From NCBI RefSeq assembly GCF_900120175.1, contig NZ_FQLF01000001.1:310001-374000 (forward strand): a DNA stretch of 64,000 nucleotides, given 5' to 3'. This document shows, piece after piece, positions 55,342 through 64,000 of the stretch (the first letter of the stretch is position 1; each line of letters starts with the position of its first letter). A program made the position numbers and the translations under genes. The DNA comes from Oceanicoccus sp. KOV_DT_Chl (GTDB lineage: Bacteria; Pseudomonadota; Gammaproteobacteria; Pseudomonadales; Dasaniaceae). A model generated the notes under the pieces. That model did no database searches. It was not told the DNA's origin and saw only the letters and a list, made by a program, of their open reading frames with translations.

Positions 55342-56159
55342 GCGGCGATACGCTTCTGGTTAATTTTGCGAATCATCATCCCGCTGATGTGGCTGATCGT
55401 ATGGATAATTATGCGGCGGCCGATATTGTCGAGCTGCTTGAAGCTTTTCCGCCAGCAGTGGCCTGTCCGGTGTTATCGAGACTGGCGAGTAGGCCATTAG
55501 CGTCGGTATTGAAAATTATTAGCCCGCGTCAGCTAGGTGCAATGTTAGCGTTGGGGCATTACTCCGACGTCATTGCATTGGTGTCGCATATGAACGGCAG
55601 CTGTCAGCAGCAAGTATTGGCGGCTGCGCCGGAAGATGTACAAGAGCAATTGGGTCGTTTATTTCATACTTCGTTAAAAACCTTGTCGGGTATCGCTAGC
55701 CCGGAATTTGTTCGAGTGGAGCTGGATAACAATTGCGGCGCTGTACGCGAGCAATTGTTCAGCAGTGAAATCGATGATGAGCAGCCGATTTTTGTGATCA
55801 ATGAATTTGGTGAGTATCAGGGGATTGTTTCGCCAATGGTGTTATTACAACAGAAAAATGCTGACCGAAGGATTGCCGAAGTGTTGCAGCGGGTGGAGGC
55901 CTTGAGTGGTAATACGCCGTTTGCGGCAGCAGTCGGGGCGCCGCAGTGGACACGTTTTCGGGCGCTGCCAGTAGTCGACGGTCAGTCGCGCTTATTGGGC
56001 GCTTTAACACTTGAACAACTGGTCAGGGCAAGTAATGGGTTAACCGAAACTGACTCCGGCTTTGGCGAGTTGGTGGGCGAAGTGGCTGCCAGCTATATTG
56101 ATATTTGCGCCAACTTAATGGAAATCACCATGGGGAGAAATACCATTGAACCTAAGTGA
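55338..56159 (+). CDS. MgtE N-terminal/CBS-domain regulatory protein
   Basis: 273 residues without membrane helices. The first half resembles the MgtE N domain (NHHPADVADRMDNYAAADIVELLEAFPP), and the second half a CBS pair (PIFVINEFGEYQGIVSPMVLL and LPVVDGQSRLLGALTLEQLVRA). These are the cytosolic Mg2+-sensing parts of MgtE, here on a separate polypeptide next to a complete MgtE. It overlaps both neighbours (4 and 14 bases), so translation is coupled. Likely a regulatory subunit; a degenerate MgtE copy is the alternative. Confidence 0.78.
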   Translation: MSGDTLLVNFANHHPADVADRMDNYAAADIVELLEAFPPAVACPVLSRLASRPLASVLKIISPRQLGAMLALGHYSDVIALVSHMNGSCQQQVLAAAPEDVQEQLGRLFHTSLKTLSGIASPEFVRVELDNNCGAVREQLFSSEIDDEQPIFVINEFGEYQGIVSPMVLLQQKNADRRIAEVLQRVEALSGNTPFAAAVGAPQWTRFRALPVVDGQSRLLGALTLEQLVRASNGLTETDSGFGELVGEVAASYIDICANLMEITMGRNTIEPK

Positions 56160-57432
56160 TGCGTTAAAGGCCGATTATTTTGGTCGCTATCCGGCAGAGG
56201 CAGCGCGGATAGTCGAACAGTCGAATCCGTCGCAACTCAATATTAGCCAAGTACCCGCGCTGAATCTGGCGCCGTTATTAGAGCGTGTTGATCCTGCTCA
56301 GCTACGGGAATTGTTTTTGGTGTTACCTGAAGCCACTCAGCTGGAAGTGATTTCCGCACTGTCAACGGGTACCACCCTGACGTTGTTGCGGCATTTGACG
56401 GAAGCGGAGCGGGAGGGTTTGTTTACCGCGCTCCCGGATGGCAGCGAAAGTGAAATTCGCATGTTATTGGCTTTTCCTGAAGGGACCGCTGGCTATTATA
56501 TGGATAGGTTGTACGGACATTATCGTACATCAATGACGGTGCGCGAGGCGCTTGAGCGGGTGCGCGATTCTAATCGCCGCCGCGCTCGCTCCATCTACAT
56601 TACTGACGAAGATGGCAAGCTCGCAGGGAGGGTTGATTTACAGGATATGGCCTTATCCAGTGATGACGCCTTGATGTCATCACTGCTTAACCCGGCGGAG
56701 GGCTCAGCAAGATTAATCTCCCAGCGCGAAGAGCTGGTTAAAACCTTTGATCAATATCGTACCGATTCAATTCCGGTGGTCGATCAGGACAACAAATTAA
56801 TTGGTGTGGTGCGCTACGCGGCTCTGTTTCAGGCGGCTGAGGATGCGGCAACGGTTAATATCCAGACCATGGTGGGTGCCAGCGCAGATGAGCGGGCGCT
56901 ATCTCCGGCGCTATTTGCCGTTAAAAAACGGTTACCGTGGCTGCACATTAATTTGCTGACGGCTTTTTTGGCAGCGTCAGTGGTAGGTTTGTTCGAGGCT
57001 ACTATCGCGCAATTTACTGCGCTGGCGATATTGCTGCCGGTGGTTGCCGGTCAATCCGGAAACGCTGGCTCGCAGGCGTTGGCAGTAACCATGCGGGGGC
57101 TGGCACTGAAAGAGGTCACTGGATTGCAATGGAAAGTTGTGCTGGCTAAAGAGCTTAAAGTTGGCGTTATTGATGGTATCGTGCTGGCATTGACCTGTGG
57201 TTTGGGGGTGTTTGTATGGAGCCAGTCCTTTGGTCTGGCGCTGGTCATTGCGATTGCTATGGTCTGTTCAATGGTAGCGGCAGGCCTTGCCGGTGCGTTG
57301 GTGCCCATGATTCTGATACGAGTAGGGCAGGACCCTGCTACCGCTTCATCCATTATTTTGACCACGGTAACCGATGTGGCAGGTTTTATTTCCTTTCTTG
57401 GTACCGCGACGCTGCTGTCGTCCATACTCTGA
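56146..57432 (+). CDS. mgtE: MgtE-family magnesium transporter
   Basis: 428 residues. MgtE N domain (about 25-125), CBS pair (about 125-250, with RSIYITDEDGKLAGRVDLQDM and SIPVVDQDNKLIGVVRYAAL), then five membrane helices from WLHINLLTAFLAASVVGLF. The pore signature LPVVAGQSGNAGSQALAVTMRGLA is present, as is the ending TASSIILTTVTDVAGFISFLG. It imports Mg2+ or related divalent ions through the inner membrane. The start is TTG 56146 after GGGGAGA, inside the previous gene. Confidence 0.92.
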   Translation: MNLSDALKADYFGRYPAEAARIVEQSNPSQLNISQVPALNLAPLLERVDPAQLRELFLVLPEATQLEVISALSTGTTLTLLRHLTEAEREGLFTALPDGSESEIRMLLAFPEGTAGYYMDRLYGHYRTSMTVREALERVRDSNRRRARSIYITDEDGKLAGRVDLQDMALSSDDALMSSLLNPAEGSARLISQREELVKTFDQYRTDSIPVVDQDNKLIGVVRYAALFQAAEDAATVNIQTMVGASADERALSPALFAVKKRLPWLHINLLTAFLAASVVGLFEATIAQFTALAILLPVVAGQSGNAGSQALAVTMRGLALKEVTGLQWKVVLAKELKVGVIDGIVLALTCGLGVFVWSQSFGLALVIAIAMVCSMVAAGLAGALVPMILIRVGQDPATASSIILTTVTDVAGFISFLGTATLLSSIL

Positions 57433-57689
57433 TTGGCCCAGGGTCGGGAGTGATGTACACATCATCGAATCTATGCCTTTAGCTCAGCGGGTTTGCTCCG
57501 GCTATCGAAGACTAAACCTGTAAAACGATTCATTTATTCCGGATAGTAGTGTGAACCAAGTCGGGGGAAGGGTGTAGTTTATTACTGAATATGGCCACTA
57601 CAGCGGGCAGATTCAAAGGTTTCATTCAACCCCCGTTATTCTGTTAAACTCTCGCGCCATTTCCAACCGACTAGAGAAAGAAGCTGACT

Positions 57690-58475
57690 GTGAGTATCGA
57701 AAATAGCGAACCCAATGCGCCGAGCAATCCTCTGAGCAATGCCCGAATTGTCCTGGTACATACGACACACCCCGGGAATATCGGTGCTGTTGCCAGAGCG
57801 ATGAAAAATATGGGGCTGCAGCAGCTGTATTTGGTTAAGCCAAAAGCGTTCCCTCATGAGCGCGCCATTTGGCGTTCAGCCAGTGCAGTAGATATTCTGG
57901 ATAACGCAGTAGTGGTTGAAACACTGGAAGAAGCAGTAGCTGATTGTGGGTTGGTGGTAGGCACCAGTGCGCGCGGTCGTCGCATTCCCTGGCCGCTAGT
58001 AAATCCCCGTGTCTGTGCAGAAAAAGTGTATCCGGAGCTAGCCCAGCACCCTGTTGCGCTGGTGTTCGGTCGTGAAGACCGAGGCCTGACTAATGAGGAG
58101 CTGCAAGCTTGCCATTTACATGTCAATATTCCAGCCAGTGAAGATTACTCTTCATTGAATTTGGGGATGGCTGTGCAGGTGGTGAGTTATGAATTACGCA
58201 TGCATCATCTGGCGATGCAGGATCAACTATCCACTGATGAAATGCAGGAATGGGATACCCGTATGGCACGCGTCGATGAAATTGAGCGTATGTTTGTACA
58301 CTTGGAAGAAACACTGATTGAAATGGACTTTTTAAATCCAGCGGCACCAAAACAATTGATGACCCGTTTGCGACGGCTCTACAACCGTACCCGAATGGAC
58401 GATTTGGAAGTGCAGATGATGCGCGGAATTTTGACATCCACGCAACAGTGGGTCCGTAAGGCCAGAGATAAATAA
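57690..58475 (+). CDS. trmJ: tRNA (cytidine/uridine 2'-O) methyltransferase TrmJ
   Basis: 261 residues. SPOUT-fold methyltransferase for position 32 of the anticodon loop. Motifs: IVLVHTTHPGNIGAVARAMKNMGL, LVVGTSARGRRIPWP, ALVFGREDRGLTNEEL and the knot end PASEDYSSLNLGMAVQVVSYELR. The C-terminal 80 residues form the helical extension used for dimerisation in TrmJ. GTG 57690 follows AGAGAAAG. Confidence 0.94.
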   Translation: MSIENSEPNAPSNPLSNARIVLVHTTHPGNIGAVARAMKNMGLQQLYLVKPKAFPHERAIWRSASAVDILDNAVVVETLEEAVADCGLVVGTSARGRRIPWPLVNPRVCAEKVYPELAQHPVALVFGREDRGLTNEELQACHLHVNIPASEDYSSLNLGMAVQVVSYELRMHHLAMQDQLSTDEMQEWDTRMARVDEIERMFVHLEETLIEMDFLNPAAPKQLMTRLRRLYNRTRMDDLEVQMMRGILTSTQQWVRKARDK

Positions 58476-58590
58476 TTATATTTCTCCGTTTGTTGTGGTC
58501 AATAAAGGGTAGCAATGTTGCCACAGACGGATATTTGTTGAAGGTGTAGAGATAGTATTCCGTTTATTTTAGGAGGTCATTTAATCGTAT

Positions 58591-59433
58591 ATGTTCGATG
58601 CTAGATGGTTAACATTGAAATTCCCTACGCTACTGATGGTATTGCTAACGCTAGGTACTTCTGCGGCATTTGCTAACGACTTGCTACGCTTCTCTATCGG
58701 CAATAAAAATTCACCGGCCTTTCCTCCCTACCAATGGTATGACTTTTGCGGGGGTGGTTATCAGGGTTTTAATAAAGAGTTATATCGTCGGCTGGCGGTA
58801 GATCTTGGGTATTCGGCGATATTTAGCGAGGCAGATTTTGCTGATAATTCCAGTCAGTTGCAAAAAAATAGTTTGGCACTTGTTGCTACAAAAAAAGCTG
58901 ATTTTACCTTAACGCATCCTGCTTTTATTACTGCGGGCGATGGATTTATTCTTGGTAAGACGCCGGTGTTACAGATCAGTCAAGTCGTATTGTTACCTGT
59001 CGATCGCCCCGACATTAGTGATATCAGTGATCTTAAAACTATGACTGGTGCTAGTATGGTGACGCCAGAAGTAAAAAATCACTTCAGAAATTTTGGCGTT
59101 GAATTGACTATGAAAAAATCGAGCTCACTTGAAGAGTCATTAAAGAATCTGGCGTCTAGCGAGGTGGATTATTGGATGACTTCAAAATTTGTTGCTCAGC
59201 ATTTAATTAATGAGTATGGCTTACAAAATAAAGTGAAATTTTCAGGGCTCGACTTAGGGACTGCTTCCCGATTTTATATGGTGACAAATACTTCAGAAAA
59301 CAATGCCCGGCTTATGACTAGGGTAGATGATTTAATTGCGTCGTATTATCAGACGGGTTATATAGATTTTCTAAAGTTCAGTGTGATGAAAAAATGGCTT
59401 GCTACCAGGTCTTGCGCAGAAAAGTCTGAGTGA
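58591..59433 (+). CDS. Periplasmic solute-binding protein, family 3 type
   Basis: 280 residues. Signal peptide LLMVLLTLGTSAAFA, then a two-lobed binding-protein fold with LRFSIGNKNSPAFPPYQWYD, GFNKELYRRLAVDLGYSAIF and the interlobe TLTHPAFIT. The family binds amino acids or small organic ligands for ABC uptake or feeds signalling proteins. No ABC permease is adjacent. AGGAGGT lies 13 bases before ATG 58591. Confidence 0.82.
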   Translation: MFDARWLTLKFPTLLMVLLTLGTSAAFANDLLRFSIGNKNSPAFPPYQWYDFCGGGYQGFNKELYRRLAVDLGYSAIFSEADFADNSSQLQKNSLALVATKKADFTLTHPAFITAGDGFILGKTPVLQISQVVLLPVDRPDISDISDLKTMTGASMVTPEVKNHFRNFGVELTMKKSSSLEESLKNLASSEVDYWMTSKFVAQHLINEYGLQNKVKFSGLDLGTASRFYMVTNTSENNARLMTRVDDLIASYYQTGYIDFLKFSVMKKWLATRSCAEKSE

Positions 59434-59473
59434 TTACCTTGGGTCGTTTGTGCTGTTATTGAATTAAGAATAA

Positions 59474-60721
59474 TTATTTTTGTGGAGACATCTCAATCGG
59501 GCAGGCGTCGGGTAAATCGCTCAACGATGCAATAAAGTGGGCTTTAACCCGTTCTATATCCATCATCGCCACACCGCTGGAAAACCCAAACCAGACATAA
59601 AGTCCATTTAAGTCTTTAAACATATCCGGCAGGTTTTTAGGCGGTAAGATGATGCCATCCAGATAAGCCTGATAGAGTGGGGCGATATCATCGATATGAA
59701 CTTTGCCAATAAATAACATGGGCAGCAACTCTGGAAGGCCCAGCTGGATGGCGCTGCGAATAAAGTTAACGATCTCAACAAAGCCTCGAACGTAAGATAA
59801 ATCTTTAGTAAATGGTGCCCCGCCAGTGAGTGGTGCGCCGCGAAAAATACGTTGGGTAATAGAGTAGGCTTCGATTTCTGATTGGCCTTGGGACATCAGT
59901 GCTAAATACACTTCTCTAAAATCAGCGCCTGATTCCGCTAAATAAATGGCATTGACACGGTCGCTAATGCGTCGCGCCCGAGAGGGGAAGCTGCTAAACG
60001 TGAGGGTTTCAATGAGTACTGCAAGCCCTTCCTGATGAGCTGCAATGCGTGGCGATCCGATACTCAGCCAGCTGGCCCATGGTTGGTTGCGACCGTTGAG
60101 CGTTGTGCCTACATGGACCCAGCCTTCATGGACTTCAAGTACGCGCAGTTCGCGTTCAGAGAAAACAGCTTTTGCATTCAGTTTAATTGCATCGCCACCG
60201 GCAGCCGCATCAGAAACAATACCGTCAGAAAGTACTACTTTGAAATCACCTGCCGCGAAATAGTTGTTCAACTTGTTAGTGAGGTATTCAACGCTTTGTT
60301 GGGCATTGAGGTCTTTCTTGTGTTGGAAGGAGAGGTGTGCTGCCGCTGGGTGCGAGAACACCGCACCTAAATTCTTACCAATTTCCCAAAGGTTGCGGTA
60401 GTCACCACTTAGATGGTCGTGGGTCGATCCATAGAGCCGTTTGCTAAAGGTACCAAACTCTTTGCTACCGCGAAATTTCACTAATTCCAGAACTTGCAGG
60501 TATTGATCGGTGGTGGCTAATAAAATTTTAGCCAGTGGATCGGTTTTCCCAAGGCGGGTATTAATATCTTGTGAGAGCGTTTTCAGTTCTTGACGCTTGG
60601 TATCATAGTCATAGTCTGCCTCCATGGATTGATAATATGCTTGATCAGCCTTGGGTAGCTCCCGAGCTTCGCTGCGAATAATATTTTCACGCCATTCATA
60701 AGGCCACTTGATACTATCCAA
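59474..60721 (-). CDS. DUF1704 putative metallopeptidase (QEGLA motif)
   Basis: At least 415 residues. Metal motif HExxxH as HEGWVH (H198, E199, H203, counted from TTG 60721), then HQEGLAVLIE (Q230 to A234), which is the name-giving motif. Members are annotated as flavohemoglobin expression-modulating proteins; eukaryotic relatives (MATCAP/KIAA0895-like) are tubulin tyrosine carboxypeptidases. Homologous-looking sequence continues upstream of 60721 in the same frame (LKTLSDQLISIQRPIRI, up to about 60790) with no normal start codon, so either a non-standard start or a base lost near 60795-60800 is likely. The substrate in bacteria is unknown. Confidence 0.83.
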   Translation of the reverse strand: MDSIKWPYEWRENIIRSEARELPKADQAYYQSMEADYDYDTKRQELKTLSQDINTRLGKTDPLAKILLATTDQYLQVLELVKFRGSKEFGTFSKRLYGSTHDHLSGDYRNLWEIGKNLGAVFSHPAAAHLSFQHKKDLNAQQSVEYLTNKLNNYFAAGDFKVVLSDGIVSDAAAGGDAIKLNAKAVFSERELRVLEVHEGWVHVGTTLNGRNQPWASWLSIGSPRIAAHQEGLAVLIETLTFSSFPSRARRISDRVNAIYLAESGADFREVYLALMSQGQSEIEAYSITQRIFRGAPLTGGAPFTKDLSYVRGFVEIVNFIRSAIQLGLPELLPMLFIGKVHIDDIAPLYQAYLDGIILPPKNLPDMFKDLNGLYVWFGFSSGVAMMDIERVKAHFIASLSDLPDACPIEMSPQK

Positions 60722-61036
60722 AATACGAATAGGCCGTTGGATGCTAATTAACTGATCGGAGAGTGTTTTAAGATCGGTGAGATATTTTTTTGTTATTCAC
60801 TGTAGGTCATTCCACCGTGGCGGTCATTGAGAGCGTAATAAAATTGAGCTGATCGGTAATGACTATAGAGGTAAATGATCGCGGGGCCAATGTTTTACTA
60901 AAATTATCAGGGAGTGTCTTGAGGTACAGAGCACTGACACGTTCAGCATATAGCTTGCAATTATTGCGCATCACTAGCAGACACTAGGGATGTCATTCAT
61001 AATCCCTGACTTCTATCTATTACCCTATTATTTGTC
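60722..61036. other. Divergent intergenic region
   Basis: 315 bases between the divergent DUF1704 and MFS genes. Its first 75 bases probably encode the DUF1704 N-terminus on the minus strand. The rest should hold both promoters; none could be fixed. Confidence 0.5.
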
Positions 61037-62469
61037 ATGCCTGCTACTAGTGTTGCTGTAACATCTCCTGCTCGAAAGCGCCGAAGTGGTCGCATGTTGT
61101 GGCTGCGCACCACTTTGCGAAAATCCCAGCAAGAAGCGGTTGCCAGTTCTACCATGACCGCGACCAGCGACCACTTCTTTATTGCCTATGCGGTTTATTT
61201 GCAAGCGAGTATGGGGCAGATGGCTTTACTGACGGGGTTGCCCCAATTATTTGGCGCGGCCGCGCAGTTATTTTCAGTATGGTTTGCCAGCCATTTTGTA
61301 CGTAAGCGTTTCATCAGTATGTTTGCTTTTTTGCAGGCGCTGGTTGTGCTGGCTATGGCTGTGGGGGCGATTGTCTCGCCCAGTCGCCCGGTTTGGGTTT
61401 TCATCAGTTTGTGCGTCGCCTACCAAGTTTGCCTGAATCTTATTCAGCCTCATTGGCGAGCCTGGATGGGGAGCGTAGTGCCTGAGCGTAGACGAGGCAC
61501 TTTTTTGCTTCGCGTACACGCTTAACAATGGTTGCTTCACTGTTTATTTTTTTTATCGGTGGTGGCTTGTTAACCTTATCAACGCAACTTGATAAAACCT
61601 GGCTGGGATTTGCCTTATTATTTTTAATTGCTGCCACGGGACGCTTTGCCTCCAGCGTCCTACTTACCCAAATGCACGACCCTGATAACACACCAATAAC
61701 TGAAAGCCGTGTATTTGCCGATACCTTGCGAAACTTTAAAGCGATTTGGCAAGATAAAACTTTTCGTCATTACAGTTTATTCGTGGCGGGAATGCAGGGC
61801 ATGGTGGCGATATCTGCGCCATACTTTGCTGTTTATATGTTGCAGGATTTACAATTCAGTTATTTTCAGTTTGTCACTGCCAGTGTAGTCTCCATCGTTG
61901 TCCAGTTTCTTTCACTGCGTTTGTGGGGTAGGTTTAGTGATCGGTTTGGTAATCACTTTGTGATGATTAGTACCAGTTGCCTATTGCCTTGTTTACCCTT
62001 GTTGTGGATTTTTTCCACCGACTTTATTTATATATTGTTGGTGCAAGCGGTATCTGGTTTTGCCTGGAGTGGGTTTAATTTATGTACCGCGAATTATTTA
62101 TACGATATACGACCGCATCGCTCTGATTTTGCTACCTATGCAGCTCTGCAGGCTGCGTTGGGTGCGAGCCTGGTTTTTATCGGGGCATTAGTGGGGGGTG
62201 TGATTACTAGCTATGCAGAGCCGTTGGTTGCTGCAGCCGCGCTGCAAGATTATCTAGCCAGTGCACTGTTTGTCGTGTTTATTGCTTCTAGCGTGTTACG
62301 GGCGTTGATTACCGCCTGGTTTATTCCGCGCTCCGTTGAGCCAAAAATACGTCCGCGGCCGAAAATTTTAGCGGTAGTTTATCGGGTTGCCCGATTTAAT
62401 GCCATATCGGGTGTGTCGCTGGACTGGTTAACTGTAGTGAAAAGACGTTCGCCTAATGATAGAGAATAG
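61037..62469 (+). CDS. MFS transporter (one apparent frameshift)
   Basis: About 478 residues after one T is restored in run 61501-61506, giving RRRGTFFASRTRLTMVASLF; as written it is two frames, 61037-61525 and 61528-62469. Twelve membrane segments are expected; those visible include LLTGLPQLFGAAAQLFSVWF, FISMFAFLQALVVLAMAVGA, LFIFFIGGGLL, YFAVYMLQDL, FVTASVVSIVVQF and LASALFVVFIASSVLRALI. LWGRFSDRFGN is an A-type MFS loop. Substrate unknown. The long cytosolic N-terminus is basic. Confidence 0.86.
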
Positions 62470-62494
62470 TGTGGGTGAGCGGAAATTGCTAAAG

Positions 62495-62701
62495 CTAATA
62501 TTTTAGCCAGTAAGGTAGTACCATTAAAATGAGTGCAATAATAATCAGTAAGCCCAGGCTATTCACCAAGTAGGGCAAAATAAAAAGTCCGATGGCAGAG
62601 CAAAAAGGGACTACTGCTTTGTGTTTCTTACTGTAAATAAAATAACCAAAGCCGATGGCGCCTAAAATAACACTCCAAACCAGTTGAAATTCAGTGTTCA
62701 T
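62495..62701 (-). CDS. Small two-helix membrane protein
   Basis: 68 residues from the ATG at 62701 (MNTEFQLVWSV). Hydrophobic helices at WSVILGAIGFGYFIY and LGLLIIIALILMVLPYWL with a central VPFCSAIGLFILPYLV segment give two or three membrane spans. Similar small proteins are common in marine bacteria; no function is known to me. GTG 62710 is an alternative start. Confidence 0.65.
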   Translation of the reverse strand: MNTEFQLVWSVILGAIGFGYFIYSKKHKAVVPFCSAIGLFILPYLVNSLGLLIIIALILMVLPYWLKY

Positions 62702-62727
62702 GATTGGCACACTCCCGGTATTCGACG

Positions 62728-63102
62728 TTATATTTTTTCTTTGGGTATGTTTATTTCAATTTTAGTTTGGGTCGGCGTCCTGAAAAAGACCTGAGAACTA
62801 TCAATTTCATCAAAATATTTAACGGTATATATTGTATTGCTGCGTTCTAATTTCTCAATCAGATCTTTTAAACCGGCGGATTGCAGTGCAATGTGATCCA
62901 GGTAGCCCTGTTTATCATTGTAAAAATGTTGTTCGCTTTCATTTAGGTGAATGATAGGCCTGTCATTATAGTATAGCCAATAGCCTGGGCTTGACATAGT
63001 GGGCCTGGCGCCCACTGTTAGGCCCAGCACGTTACAGAAAAAATCTTTCTCTTGCTCCAATAATACTTTAGGCGCTTTGATATTGATGTGATGGAGTAGC
63101 AT
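62728..63102 (-). CDS. VOC-family (glyoxalase-like) protein
   Basis: 124 residues, one beta-alpha-beta-beta-beta unit. HHINIKAP and YLDHIALQ are the two vicinal-oxygen-chelate strands with metal His, and IEINIP at the end supplies the last ligand Glu. Such proteins isomerise, open or dioxygenate small substrates. The specific substrate is not apparent. A small membrane protein gene follows 27 bases downstream on the same strand. Confidence 0.82.
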   Translation of the reverse strand: MLLHHINIKAPKVLLEQEKDFFCNVLGLTVGARPTMSSPGYWLYYNDRPIIHLNESEQHFYNDKQGYLDHIALQSAGLKDLIEKLERSNTIYTVKYFDEIDSSQVFFRTPTQTKIEINIPKEKI

Positions 63103-63316
63103 GGTCAGTCCAGATACGAGAAGTGCTAGAGGGTTTCTGTTTCAAGCGATTTAGTTTTTGTTACTGTACTAAAAAAACCAGTTATTACCTAGTCAGTGCA
63201 AAGCGATACTGACTGTTGTTATATTTTGAATTTACTAATCCTTACAGTTTCTGACTTTTATTTGCCTGTACATAAAAGCACAATGTGGTTTTTATATTTC
63301 ACGTATTGGGTGTTTG

Positions 63317-64000
63317 ATGAGTATAACTATAAGAAATCATTATAAATCAGCCGTGCTTATGCTGTGCTCTATGATTGTAGGGCTAGCCGCTACCGCTCAG
63401 GATTATTCGGAGGCGAGTTTGAAAGCTGAGGATACCATTGCCGGAGAGCAAACCTGGCAGCAATACTGCGCTTTTTGCCATACATTACGGCAAGGTGAGG
63501 CCGATATCGCAGGACCTAATTTACACCAGCTTTTTAAACGCAAGGTCGGCGCTAAATCAGGCTTCAATTATTCAGCGGTGCTGAAGAATGATCAGCGTGA
63601 CTGGACGCCAGAGTTATTTGCCGCCTATGTTCAGAACCCCGCCGCAACATTACCTGGTAATGCGATGCCTGCGGTTGATATACCTGTTGATAAGGTGCGT
63701 CCATTGCTGGCCTATGTGATGCGTACGGGAGAGTCAGTAGATTGGGATCAGCCAAGCAACAAGGGGACGGTGGCCGGCGGGCTTGATGGTGAGCTGCGGG
63801 ATTCAGCGCCTGAGTTCTGGCAGCTCTATATGGATAACACGGTGAAATTCACCGTGCCTTATGAAGACCGTAGCTATAGTTTTGTCGCCTATTTTAATGA
63901 AGATGGCACGGTAACGGGTAACAACCGCGGGCTGCAAGGTATTTGGCGGATGCGCGATAAGCGCAGTTTCTGTTTTGCCATTCAACGTATAGCGGTGCAC
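63317..64000 (+). CDS. Cytochrome c family protein, N-terminal part
   Basis: Open to the right window edge; 228 residues are seen. Signal peptide (VLMLCSMIVGLAATAQ), then a class I cytochrome c domain with CAFCH (C51, C54, H55), GPNLHQLFKRKVG and the axial-ligand NAMPAV. The segment after about residue 140 (LRDSAPEFWQLYMDNTVKFTVPYEDRSYSFVAYFNEDGTV) is a separate domain of unknown type. Periplasmic heme protein, possibly part of a respiratory or dehydrogenase complex whose other genes lie beyond the window. Confidence 0.82.
   Translation, partial: MSITIRNHYKSAVLMLCSMIVGLAATAQDYSEASLKAEDTIAGEQTWQQYCAFCHTLRQGEADIAGPNLHQLFKRKVGAKSGFNYSAVLKNDQRDWTPELFAAYVQNPAATLPGNAMPAVDIPVDKVRPLLAYVMRTGESVDWDQPSNKGTVAGGLDGELRDSAPEFWQLYMDNTVKFTVPYEDRSYSFVAYFNEDGTVTGNNRGLQGIWRMRDKRSFCFAIQRIAVH

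Noticed and set aside
57470-57550. Sequence resembling a tRNA D-arm (GCCTTTAGCTCAGCGGGTT)
   Set aside because: No matching acceptor, anticodon or T-arm can be folded around it.
1-64000. CRISPR arrays, rRNA genes, prophage structural genes or a replication origin
   Set aside because: No regularly spaced repeats, rRNA-like sequence, phage gene sets or DnaA-box clusters were seen on reading the window.

Overview
The window reads as chromosomal DNA of a marine-type gammaproteobacterium. The evidence is a syntenic block rlmE-ftsH-folP-glmM-tpiA-secG-tRNA-Leu, a cbpA/cbpM chaperone pair, a canonical LexA box ahead of umuDC, and exosortase-type C-terminal sorting tails. A Cellvibrionales/Spongiibacteraceae-like lineage is my inference from the lipid, enoyl-CoA and F420-type enzyme content; no rRNA or marker search was possible.

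Layout. 0-4 kb: end of cbpA, cbpM, a membrane diguanylate cyclase, a decayed fumarase 3' end embedded in short palindromic repeats, and a two-domain HAD protein. 4-13.6 kb: a PLP basic amino acid decarboxylase, an LpxH-like phosphoesterase, a fused ornithine-lipid synthase (OlsF-like), an M14 peptidase, an alpha/beta hydrolase and a LemA-TPM-TPM operon. 14-21.5 kb: a duplicated-domain lipoprotein, enoyl-CoA isomerase/hydratase, CitE-like lyase, SDR, two F420-type oxidoreductases and a spermidine-synthase-like protein. 21.5-28.4 kb: the conserved housekeeping block. Exactly at the 3' end of tRNA-Leu(GAG) the conserved order stops: the tRNA 3' end plus its terminator is duplicated 2.1 kb downstream, as in an integrated element. 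30.6-35 kb: HxlR/OsmC pair, VPLPA-CTERM protein, SOS-regulated umuDC. 35-54.3 kb: the most unusual part, three paralogous modules of circularly permuted ATP-grasp + alpha-E + transglutaminase proteins (two in one plus-strand operon, one on the minus strand), with a PEP-CTERM protein, PhyH dioxygenase, PilZ protein, Nudix, Sfp-type transferase and suhB between them. 54.5-64 kb: MscS-like/MgtE operon, trmJ, a periplasmic binding protein, a DUF1704 metallopeptidase, an MFS transporter, a VOC protein and the start of a cytochrome c gene.

The ATP-grasp/alpha-E/transglutaminase families are known from comparative genomics as a predicted peptide ligation and modification system of unknown product. 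Three copies in 20 kb, one a fused and diverged ATP-grasp/alpha-E protein and one transglutaminase carrying a long DUF2126 extension, make this the best candidate for an undescribed system here.

Caution: at least ten single-base losses, mostly in short homopolymers, break otherwise intact genes, including the normally essential ftsH and folP. They look like sequencing or assembly errors rather than decay, so I annotate these genes across the lesions.
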